From Clostridia bacterium (GTDB lineage Bacteria > Bacillota > Clostridia > Christensenellales > CAG-314), in NCBI GenBank assembly GCA_017452035.1, contig JAFTNE010000139.1:1-15425 (forward strand): DNA of 15,425 nucleotides. The letters run 5' to 3'. Positions 1-6,181 of this stretch are shown here, one piece after another. The notes under the pieces were generated by a model that was given only the letters and a program-made list of their open reading frames with translations, did no database searches and was not told the origin of the DNA. Each line of letters starts with the position of its first letter. Position 1 is the stretch's first letter. A program made the position numbers and the translations under genes.

Positions 1-1463
1 ACGGTGTAGTCGATATCTTCAATCAGTTGTTGTTGCTGACTTTCCAAGAAAAATACGTTAGAGTCACTAAACCAAACGGGGATAACCAACAATTTGATAG
101 TTCCCTCGTTGGGCAGTACGTAGGTGGCATTTGTTTTGTGTTGGAAGAAATCGCTGCTGGTGTAGGATGTGGATTGTCCGTTGTAGTCAACCGTTTGGTA
201 GAACTTGACAGCATAGGTTACGCTTACTTCATCCCCCTGCTCAGCGTAGCTAAACACAACGGTTTTGTACACGTCGTCATAGTCGGTGATGGTTGTAGTT
301 ATGCTGGCTGTATCCAACAATTCCACCTTTGCACCACTTTGGTAATTGGCATATAAATTTTCCAAATATTGCAGTACGCCGTTAATGATGATAAAGTCGC
401 CACCACCATTGGTTGCTGTCAAAGATACCAAACTATCCTTGATTACGTTAACTGTAATGGTGACGTGTTCATTGTCGTAGGCAAAAGTTACTTGGCTTGT
501 GCCAATACCCAAAGATTTTAGCGCCGTGGCGTTGTTGACCTTTTGCAAAATGGTAGTAGAGTCAATAGTTATTGTTGGCTCAACAGGTTGACCATTGTAG
601 GTTACGTCAAAGGCAACCTCGGTGTTTTGGTACATTGTCAAAGTGTCGCCATCATTGACAACTTGCGCATTTGATTGATTTGTTACTTTAAGTCCATCGG
701 TAACTTCTGCACCATTTGTGACAGTAACTTGAAGAAAAACGGTGGTAATTGTTCCACTTGCGCCAATAATCTCGATGCGAATTTTGCCAGTTTTGTCAGT
801 ATTAGTCTTGGTGGTGGAAATTACACCTTGGCTATTTACAGACATAAACTGCTCATCATCAAGGTTTACCAACTCGAAATTGACAACATGCGACACGTTG
901 CTGGTGACGGAGTAGGAAATTTGATAGCTGTTGCCTGATTCCAACGTTAGCAAGTAGGTGGATGTATCAGCATCATAGGTTAGATTATCGTTGGTAATAA
1001 CAATGTTGGCATACTCGCCTTCAATTACCGAAAGGAAAAAATACTTGCGCTCAATGCGTTTTTCAACGCCCTTTTTGTATAAATCTACGTTAATAATAAA
1101 AACTTCGTTTTTTGTAATGTTAGCGTTGACTTGTATTTCGCCTGTATTGGATATGGTAAACTTGCCGTCTGGTTGCTCCTTGGACGTGTACGTAAGGTAG
1201 TAGTCCTCACCAAGTTGATCGTCAACGGAAGTTTTGATTTGATACTTTTCTCCAGAATACAATTTTAGGACACAATATGGATCTTCCGAAGTGGTATCAA
1301 GCACCATTTTTTCATCCGTCAGCAGGTCAAAGGTTTTGATAGCTCCATCTCCTGTGTTGTCATCATCTTTAAAGTCATCAAAAATTGACAAAAAAGAGCA
1401 TCCACTGAGAAGCAAAGACAAACACAGTATAATTACTAAAATTTGAATTTTTAAAGCTTTCAT
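1..1463 (-). CDS. Surface lipoprotein with Ig-like repeats, C-terminus beyond the window
   Basis: An uninterrupted frame runs from an ATG at 1463 to the left edge, about 487 codons without a stop. The ATG follows an AAGGAGG site (1471-1477) at 7 nt spacing. Residues 1-22 are a lipoprotein signal peptide: MKALK, a hydrophobic stretch, and the lipobox LLSGC with Cys22 as the probable lipidated residue; an acidic linker (FDDFKDDD) follows. Residues ~50-345 read as three beta-rich, Thr/Val/Asn-rich segments like bacterial Ig-like (BIG2-type) domains, each with phrases such as TISNTGEIQV or VNSQGVIST. At about residue 450 the phrase TIKLLVIPVWFSDS resembles the beginning of M6-type (immune inhibitor A-like) peptidase domains in surface lipoproteins; that is inference, because the HExxH region lies outside the window. 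It is likely anchored on the outer face of the membrane. Secreted lipoprotein is well supported; function is not. Confidence 0.85.
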   Translation of the reverse strand, partial: MKALKIQILVIILCLSLLLSGCSFLSIFDDFKDDDNTGDGAIKTFDLLTDEKMVLDTTSEDPYCVLKLYSGEKYQIKTSVDDQLGEDYYLTYTSKEQPDGKFTISNTGEIQVNANITKNEVFIINVDLYKKGVEKRIERKYFFLSVIEGEYANIVITNDNLTYDADTSTYLLTLESGNSYQISYSVTSNVSHVVNFELVNLDDEQFMSVNSQGVISTTKTNTDKTGKIRIEIIGASGTITTVFLQVTVTNGAEVTDGLKVTNQSNAQVVNDGDTLTMYQNTEVAFDVTYNGQPVEPTITIDSTTILQKVNNATALKSLGIGTSQVTFAYDNEHVTITVNVIKDSLVSLTATNGGGDFIIINGVLQYLENLYANYQSGAKVELLDTASITTTITDYDDVYKTVVFSYAEQGDEVSVTYAVKFYQTVDYNGQSTSYTSSDFFQHKTNATYVLPNEGTIKLLVIPVWFSDSNVFFLESQQQQLIEDIDYT

Positions 1464-1715
1464 ATTGTTACCTCCTTGCGATAAATGTTTGATATAGCCG
1501 TTGTAAATAATTTTTACTACACCTACTTGTTAAATTGTATTGCTGAGCATTGGGAAACATATATCTTTGATGTATGTTTTCTCTCGCACCGAGGGTGATA
1601 CTGGACGTGACGAGTGTGTTTCGTTCTCGCCCTAAGGCGAGCTCTTGGAGCAACCAACTTCTACCCGTATTTGTGTGCAAGCACAGATGTTGCCATTCGT
1701 ATGCTTTGCGTTTGG
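1464..1715. other. Structured, GC-rich intergenic segment between rlmD and the lipoprotein gene
   Basis: This 252-bp gap between the methyltransferase stop and the lipoprotein start is richer in GC than the other intergenic regions here over about 1580-1700. It holds consecutive stem-loops. At 1555-1579, 11 pairs (one G-U if read on the plus strand) close a TTT loop. At 1583-1614, CTCGCAC pairs with GTG-A-CGAG through one bulged A. At 1626-1641, CTCGCC and GGCGAG close a CTAA loop. At 1674-1685 there is a small TGTG/CACA stem. None is followed by a U-tract, so they do not look like intrinsic terminators. No convincing sigma-70 promoter was found for the lipoprotein gene. The segment could be a structured leader or small RNA, or a copy of a short dispersed repeat. 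No tRNA or known riboswitch was recognised. Confidence 0.55.
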
Positions 1716-3053
1716 CTACTTTGTAAGCCAAACAAGTGTTTCGACGTTGTCGGTATTGGGAAACATATCGTATGGCTCGACATAGGCAATGTTGTACTTG
1801 GTAGATAGCATACTTAGGTCTCGGGCAAGCGTTGCCGAGTCGCAAGAGATGTACACAATGTTATCTACATCAGCCTGCAAAATGGTGTTGCAGATGTTTT
1901 CGCCAAGGCCTTTGCGTGGTGGGTCTACCACCATTGTGATGGTTTTGCCAGCATGTTCTTGTGTGAGTTTGGGTAGCTCCACATTGACGTCGCCACAAAT
2001 GTTGGTAACGTTGGGAGCATTGTTGAGTTGTTTCATTTTGTTGGCATCATCCACTGCGCTGGGGACAATTTCCAGTGCATAAGTTTGGTAATCTTTGGAT
2101 GCAAGTGCGTTAGTCAAAATACCGATACCACTAAAACAATCAAACAACACATCAGTATTAGCAACGTTAAGTAGCTCTTTTGCCTTTTGGTAGATGGTAT
2201 CCTTAACGCCGTTGTTCACTTGGAAAAAGCTATCTGGTTTCAAACAGAACTTTACACCAAAGTGTTGGCCTTCAATTTGGTTAATTCCGTACACGTGACG
2301 TGTGGTTTTGCCCAAGATGACGTTGTTTTTGTAGGTGTTGACGTTGACAAACAAACCAAACTTAGGAAAAACCTTTTGTAGCTTTCCCACAAGGGGTTTT
2401 AGGTCGTAGGTGTACTCGCCGTTAGATACAATTGTTACAAGCAGTTGACTATCGACATAGCGTGCCACCAAGTGACGCACTGCGCCTGTAAAGTTTTTTT
2501 CGTTGTAGGGAGGGATGTTGTTTTGGTTGAGGTACTCCCTGAAAATTGCAGTGAGTTGTTGCGACCACTTGTCACCAAGAAGACAATCGTCCATGTTGAC
2601 AACCAAGTGGCTACCCTTTTGGTACATACCAATTTTGGCATTGCCAACACGGCCTGCCACTGGCAACGAAAGTTTGTTGCGATAGCCCAAAGTTAACGTT
2701 GAAGGTACACAGGGCAACACGTTAACATCCAGTTTTGCAAGTTTTTTCAAGTTGTTAGCTACTTTGTTTGTCTTAAATTTTAGTTGCTCGGAGTAACTCA
2801 TGTGCATAAGCGAGCATCCACCGCATTTGCCATAGTATTTGCAAGGGGGCGCAACTCGTGCTTGTGATGGTTGCAAAATTTCCACCACGTCGGCATAGGC
2901 AACGTTCTTTTTGACGTAGGTAACCTTGACAGTTGCAGTTTCCCCAACAATCATGCCAGCAACAAAAACTGTGTAGCCGTCAACCACCCCAACGGTTTCT
3001 GCATTGGAGTAGCTTTGCGCTGTGTATGTAATTTTGTCGTTTTGTTTTAGCAT
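1716..3053 (-). CDS. rlmD: 23S rRNA (uracil-5-)-methyltransferase, RlmD/RumA (TrmA) family
   Basis: SAM-dependent enzyme that methylates C5 of a uridine in 23S rRNA; some Gram-positive members modify two sites (RlmCD type), so the exact target is not fixed by sequence. The 445-residue protein has a TRAM RNA-binding domain (~5-62). Four cysteines fit the family's 4Fe-4S cluster: C71, C77 and C80 in CKYYGKCGGC, plus C157. The Rossmann core has FDCFSGIG (304-311), Glu328, and DPPRKGLG (377-384). The catalytic Cys404 lies in YISCDSATLARD and the probable general base Glu438 in NVETL. Length is normal and all catalytic residues are present. I chose the ATG at 3053, preceded by a weak ACAGG site; a GTG at 3089 would add 12 residues but has no ribosome binding site. 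It is last in the operon after the response regulator and kinase, 38 bp beyond the kinase stop. Confidence 0.95.
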   Translation of the reverse strand: MLKQNDKITYTAQSYSNAETVGVVDGYTVFVAGMIVGETATVKVTYVKKNVAYADVVEILQPSQARVAPPCKYYGKCGGCSLMHMSYSEQLKFKTNKVANNLKKLAKLDVNVLPCVPSTLTLGYRNKLSLPVAGRVGNAKIGMYQKGSHLVVNMDDCLLGDKWSQQLTAIFREYLNQNNIPPYNEKNFTGAVRHLVARYVDSQLLVTIVSNGEYTYDLKPLVGKLQKVFPKFGLFVNVNTYKNNVILGKTTRHVYGINQIEGQHFGVKFCLKPDSFFQVNNGVKDTIYQKAKELLNVANTDVLFDCFSGIGILTNALASKDYQTYALEIVPSAVDDANKMKQLNNAPNVTNICGDVNVELPKLTQEHAGKTITMVVDPPRKGLGENICNTILQADVDNIVYISCDSATLARDLSMLSTKYNIAYVEPYDMFPNTDNVETLVWLTK

Positions 3054-3091
3054 AGTTAACCTGTTGATTTTGGCGCAAAAGTTCGCCACAA

Positions 3092-4225
3092 TTAAATTTG
3101 TTTGTTGGGCAAAATTACTGTAAATGTACTACCTTTGCCCAGTTCACTTTGCACAGAGATATCTCCCCCAACAAGTTTGAGTACCTTTTGCACAATGGGA
3201 AGTCCCAATCCGTTACCTTCTACCGAGTGAGATTTGTCCCCTTGGTAAAACTTGTTGAATATGTTTTGCTGTGTTTCCTCGTCCATACCACAGCCTTGGT
3301 CGGCAATGGCAACTGTAACGTAGTCGCCGTGGTTTTTGGCAACGATATCTATTTTGCCACCGTCAGCACTAAACTTGATGGCATTGCTAATAAGATTGAG
3401 CCACACGTTGGACAGTAGTTGTTGACTGCTACAAATGGGCAAAGTTTCCACTGTTAAATCCAGCTGGATATTTTTGTCCTTTAAAGTTTTGTCAAAAAGT
3501 AAAACACTTTGGCGCAGTTGTTCGTCTAACAAAAAGGTTTTCTTTTCCACAACGTGGTCGTCCAAACGTGTCAACAGCAGTACGCTTTGCGACAGGTTTA
3601 CAAGTCTTTCCGACTCGTTGATGATAACATCCAAGTACTCGTTGCGCTCGTCCTCCGTCAAGTCGGCGGATTTTAGCAACTTTGCAAAGCCAGAAATGGA
3701 CACAATTGGCGTTTTGAACTCGTGAGAAAAGTCGGAAATAAAGCTTTCGCGCAAGATTTCAACACTGCCAAGCTTTTTTACCATTTGGTTAAATTTTTCG
3801 GCAATGCGAGTATCTTCGAACATCAAACTTTCCTCTTCGATACGCACGGTAAAATCCCCTTCGCTTACGCGTTGAAGGGCATCAAGATAGGGTTTGATGG
3901 TCTTTTTGGTCAATTTGGAGTAGATAAAGGACAAAATTGTTCCCACCACTGCGCCTACCGTTAACGATACTGCAACAAATACCCATGGGTACACGGACGA
4001 GTCTTCCGTGATGTGTGTAAAACGTCCAATTAGAAACATTGCGCCAAAAATGAGCAATACAACGGAAACGACCACGACAATAAGACCAAAAATAATACGC
4101 CTTGTTAGCTTTTTGGTAGAGGAAAGCAGTTGTTGTACTTCCGTCAAGGAATCTTTGAGCAGAGGAATTTTGTCCGTCAATGGCTTCTTTTTGGCAGTTT
4201 TTTTGTTAGTTGGTTTGTTCGTCAT
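3092..4225 (-). CDS. Membrane sensor histidine kinase with a very short external loop
   Basis: Sensor partner of the adjacent response regulator. From the ATG at 4225 the protein has 377 residues. A Lys-rich cytoplasmic N-terminus (~1-43) leads to TM1 (~44-67), an external loop of only about 11-12 residues, and TM2 (~79-102). A HAMP-like linker follows (containing EGDFTVRI). The HisKA H-box has phospho-accepting His168 in SDFSHEFKTP. The HATPase_c domain shows the N-box NLISNAIKF (~277-285), G1 DQGCGMD (~309-315), the F-box FNKFY and G2 GNGLGLPIV. All catalytic boxes are intact. The tiny external loop makes it an intramembrane-sensing type of kinase, so the stimulus may be a membrane change or a partner protein. 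Its ATG lies 20 nt inside the response regulator gene behind an AAGGCGGTG site, implying coupled translation. A GTG at 4252 would extend it by 9 residues but is less likely. Confidence 0.95.
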   Translation of the reverse strand: MTNKPTNKKTAKKKPLTDKIPLLKDSLTEVQQLLSSTKKLTRRIIFGLIVVVVSVVLLIFGAMFLIGRFTHITEDSSVYPWVFVAVSLTVGAVVGTILSFIYSKLTKKTIKPYLDALQRVSEGDFTVRIEEESLMFEDTRIAEKFNQMVKKLGSVEILRESFISDFSHEFKTPIVSISGFAKLLKSADLTEDERNEYLDVIINESERLVNLSQSVLLLTRLDDHVVEKKTFLLDEQLRQSVLLFDKTLKDKNIQLDLTVETLPICSSQQLLSNVWLNLISNAIKFSADGGKIDIVAKNHGDYVTVAIADQGCGMDEETQQNIFNKFYQGDKSHSVEGNGLGLPIVQKVLKLVGGDISVQSELGKGSTFTVILPNKQI

Positions 4226-4892
4226 AACGCACCGCCTTGTAACCGATACCACGCACTGTTACAATTTCGAAATCTTTGTTGTCGGCAAAGTGTGTACGCA
4301 GTCGGTTTATATGCACGTTTACTGTATGCTCGTCACTTTCGGCATCCATACCCCAAATTTCATCCATCAGTTGCAAACGGGTAAAAACAATTTCTGGGTA
4401 GGAAAGTAGTTTGTACAACAGCAAAAACTCCTTTTTGGGCAAGGTCTCTTCGCCAGTGGGCGTGATAACTTTAAAAGATAGGTAGTCCAGTGTTGTTTGG
4501 CCGACAACCAGCTTGTGGTCGGAAACAATTTTGGAGCGTCTAAGCAGTGCTTTTACACGCAAAATTAATTCTTCAAAGTCGAAAGGTTTTGTGAGATAGT
4601 CGTCAATACCTACCAAAAAGCCTTGTTTGATATCTTGCACTTTGTCCTTGGCAGAAATCATCAGCATGGGCATTTGGCTACCACCGTCACGCAAGGTTTG
4701 AGTAAGCGTATAACCGTCCATTTTGGGCATCATTACGTCAATAATCATCAAATCAACGTAGTTGTGTTCCAGTTTGGCAAGGGCATCCTCGCCATCCGTT
4801 GCCAAAATAACGTTGTAGCCGTTTGTTTGCAAAATCTTTGAAAGTAATATTCTCGTGTGTTTGTCGTCCTCTACTACCAAAATATTAAACAT
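4206..4892 (-). CDS. OmpR/PhoB-family response regulator
   Basis: DNA-binding regulator phosphorylated by the downstream kinase. The 228-residue protein has a receiver domain (~1-120) with the acidic pair D9/D10 in VVEDD, phospho-acceptor D52 in IIDVMMPKMDG, S80 at the Thr/Ser switch position and K102 in TKPFDF. A winged-helix output domain (~128-224) has LPKKEFLLLYKLL, RLQLMDEIWG, the recognition-helix region EHTVNVHINRLRTHF and the final hairpin VTVRGIGYKAVRY. Everything needed for phosphorylation and DNA binding is present. The start is the ATG at 4892 with GGAGG at 4901-4905, 8 nt upstream; earlier in-frame starts would place that site inside the coding sequence. It is first in the regulator–kinase–rlmD operon. 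Target genes are unknown; repeats in its own leader and in the divergent region are possible sites. Confidence 0.96.
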   Translation of the reverse strand: MFNILVVEDDKHTRILLSKILQTNGYNVILATDGEDALAKLEHNYVDLMIIDVMMPKMDGYTLTQTLRDGGSQMPMLMISAKDKVQDIKQGFLVGIDDYLTKPFDFEELILRVKALLRRSKIVSDHKLVVGQTTLDYLSFKVITPTGEETLPKKEFLLLYKLLSYPEIVFTRLQLMDEIWGMDAESDEHTVNVHINRLRTHFADNKDFEIVTVRGIGYKAVRYDEQTN

Positions 4893-4900
4893 AGTGTAGG

Positions 4901-4905
4901 CCTCC
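4901..4905 (-). promoter_or_regulatory. Ribosome binding site that fixes the response regulator start
   Basis: GGAGG on the minus strand lies 8 nt before the ATG at 4892. It excludes the in-frame upstream starts at 4907 and 4958, for which this site would lie within the coding region or give no initiation signal. The receiver domain then begins normally with MFNILVVEDD. Confidence 0.8.
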
Positions 4906-4926
4906 ATAAAAGTTATAGTTGTGGTA

Positions 4927-4978
4927 CAGTTTGCAATAACTATGCTCGCCGTATGCAATACAATTGGGCAAACTGCCC
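4927..4978 (-). promoter_or_regulatory. Leader of the two-component operon: direct repeats and competing hairpins
   Basis: Between the predicted promoter and the response regulator are an 8-bp perfect inverted repeat (CAGTTTGC at 4927-4934 with GCAAACTG at 4968-4975) and an overlapping tight hairpin (GGGCA/TGCCC, 4966-4978, loop AAC). These two folds share bases and cannot both form. The heptamer TGCAATA also occurs twice exactly 22 bp apart (4932-4938 and 4954-4960), two turns of the helix. That could be a regulator-binding direct repeat downstream of the start site, for example for autorepression, or a folded leader. Function is inferred only from the pattern. Confidence 0.4.
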
Positions 4979-4992
4979 CACTATTTTGTAAT

Positions 4993-5021
4993 ATTATATA
5001 TTAATTTGGTAAAAAGGTAAA
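4993..5021 (-). promoter_or_regulatory. Predicted promoter of the response regulator–kinase–rlmD operon
   Basis: On the minus strand there is a consensus -10 TATAAT (4993-4998) and a -35-like TTTACC (5016-5021) with 17 bp between them. Transcription would begin near 4986, leaving a ~93-nt leader before the ATG at 4892. The -10 is perfect; the -35 matches TTGACA at four of six positions. Confidence 0.6.
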
Positions 5022-5308
5022 TAGTTTTCGAGAAAAAAGACAATTTGGCAATCCCTATACGGTATAAGCAGATGTTTTATCAAAAAAAGATAACCCAAGC
5101 AAATACAAGAACAATTTGTTTACCAAGTCACGACTTAGGTACAAAATATGCTTAAAAAATCACTTAATTTACCTTTTGTTAACGGAAAGTTTAAGTAAAA
5201 TTTAAGAAAATTGTCTATGATGTATATCAATGAATTTAGTTGCACAAATGGCACGCAACAAATGCTGTTGGCGCGTGTAACGTGTGCAAAAACAATTTGA
5301 GGAACAGT
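5022..5308. other. Divergent intergenic region upstream of the thioesterase gene
   Basis: No gene is visible here. It contains an 11-bp palindrome TATAC-G-GTATA (5056-5066). An imperfect hairpin/dyad sits at 5115-5145: TACC-AAGT and ACTT-A-GGTA around a CACG loop, with outer TTTG/CAAA. TTAA cores at 5152, 5164, 5179, 5191 and 5202 are spaced 12, 15, 12 and 11 bp; the last two form the repeat TTTAAG at 5190 and 5201. Direct repeats at ~11 bp are typical of OmpR/PhoB-family binding sites, so the adjacent response regulator could act here; this is inference. A TATGAT (5216-5221) is a possible -10 for the thioesterase gene but lacks a good -35. Confidence 0.4.
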
Positions 5309-6043
5309 ATGAACAACTACTACAAAATGCAACACAAGGTGGAGTTTTCCGAGGTGGATTTTAACTACAACATGCGAGTTGACCACGTGGTTAGCCACTT
5401 TCAAAATATCACTGGACTGCACTCTACCGAACTGGAAATTGATGCCACAACCATGAAAAACCTTTCCAATGCCTTTTGGATACTATCAAAGTGGAAGGTT
5501 AAAATATTTCGCATGCCCAAGTTTGAGGAGGTTGTAACCATCGAAACTTGGCCTACCTTTGCCAAAGGGGTTCGGTTTGGCAGAGAGTTTACCATTTCTG
5601 GCGACAACCAATTACTTGTTGCTTGCAGTAGCGAATGGTGCACCCTCGATTGTGACACAAAGCGTCCAAGGAGGGTGGACTCGGTGCACTACCCACACGA
5701 TATGCCACATCGCAAGGATAACAGTGGAGCTGGCGAGTTTTTGCAAGCGCAAGAACAAGTGGACGAAACACACTACCACCACACCCACAACGTTCTATTT
5801 ACCGATATTGACGGAAACAAGCACACAAACAACATTGTTTACATCAAAATGATGCTGGATTGCTTTACGGTGGAAGAGTTTTCAAAAATAAACTTTGACG
5901 AAATGCAAATTGCATACGTCTCGCAAACCTTTTACGGTGAGCAAATAAAGATGTACAAAAAGCAAACGGACTACGGCTACTACATACAGGGCAACAGCAA
6001 CGACAAACCCGTTTTTAGATGTGTAATAACGTGCAAAAAATAG
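5309..6043 (+). CDS. Acyl-ACP thioesterase (FatA/FatB-like, double hotdog)
   Basis: Hydrolyses fatty acyl-ACP to release free fatty acid in the cytoplasm. The 244 residues form two hotdog folds. The first (~7-125) contains FWILSKWKVKIFRMP and EVVTIETWPTFAKGVRF, the usual substrate-tunnel strands of this family. The second (~155-243) has the catalytic signature DIDGNKHTNN with Asn170 and His172, matching the family's D-x-D-x-N-x-H-x-N-N. Where many members have a conserved acidic residue after the Tyr of the next strand (plant RREC, bacterial KE), this protein has VSQTFYG, placing Gln206 at that position; my alignment is by eye. The start is the ATG at 5309 with TGAGGA at 5298-5303. An upstream TTG frame is unlikely, because the domain begins at once after this ATG. 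It is a single-gene unit divergent from the regulator operon. Confidence 0.9.
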   Translation: MNNYYKMQHKVEFSEVDFNYNMRVDHVVSHFQNITGLHSTELEIDATTMKNLSNAFWILSKWKVKIFRMPKFEEVVTIETWPTFAKGVRFGREFTISGDNQLLVACSSEWCTLDCDTKRPRRVDSVHYPHDMPHRKDNSGAGEFLQAQEQVDETHYHHTHNVLFTDIDGNKHTNNIVYIKMMLDCFTVEEFSKINFDEMQIAYVSQTFYGEQIKMYKKQTDYGYYIQGNSNDKPVFRCVITCKK

Positions 6044-6072
6044 CAAAAACTTGATACATGTGTCTAAAAAAT

Positions 6073-6098
6073 AAGTGGAGAGTAAAAGCTCTCCACTT
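6073..6098. terminator. Bidirectional intrinsic terminator after the thioesterase gene
   Basis: A perfect 10-bp stem, AAGTGGAGAG with CTCTCCACTT, closes a 6-nt loop 29 bp after the thioesterase stop. On the plus strand it is followed by GCGCGTTTT, a weak U-tract. On the minus strand ATTTTTTAG follows, a better one. It probably ends the thioesterase transcript and backs up the ABC exporter terminator. Confidence 0.75.
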
Positions 6099-6131
6099 GC
6101 GCGTTTTCCATAAGAAATAGTGATATAACAA

Positions 6132-6163
6132 AAAAGAGCAAATACAAACGTATCTGCTCTTTT
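6132..6163 (-). terminator. Intrinsic terminator of the ABC exporter operon
   Basis: AAAAGAGCA pairs with TGCTCTTTT over 9 bp, with an inner ATAC/GTAT extension beyond one mismatch, 18 bp past the exporter stop codon. On the minus strand the stem runs into TTTTTTG, a good U-tract. The plus-strand side is also U-rich, so it may act in both directions. Confidence 0.85.
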
Positions 6164-6181
6164 GTTTTGTTTGTTGTGTAA

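Noticed and set aside
1555..1641. Intrinsic terminator for the rlmD operon.
   Set aside because: None of the stems is followed by a run of U on either strand, so they do not fit the usual terminator form.
1468..1845. A 125-codon minus-strand frame overlapping the rlmD 3' end and the gap.
   Set aside because: Its first third lies in another frame of rlmD, it begins without a ribosome binding site, and it ends in the leader of the lipoprotein gene. It is more likely an accidental open frame over a structured or repeated segment.
4226..4252. GTG start at 4252 for the kinase, giving 9 extra residues.
   Set aside because: The ATG at 4225 has a nearby AAGGCGGTG site; the GTG has none and would deepen the overlap with the regulator gene.
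5240..5308. TTG start at 5240 for the thioesterase.
   Set aside because: The 23 extra residues have no family match, and the ATG at 5309 has a well-placed TGAGGA site.
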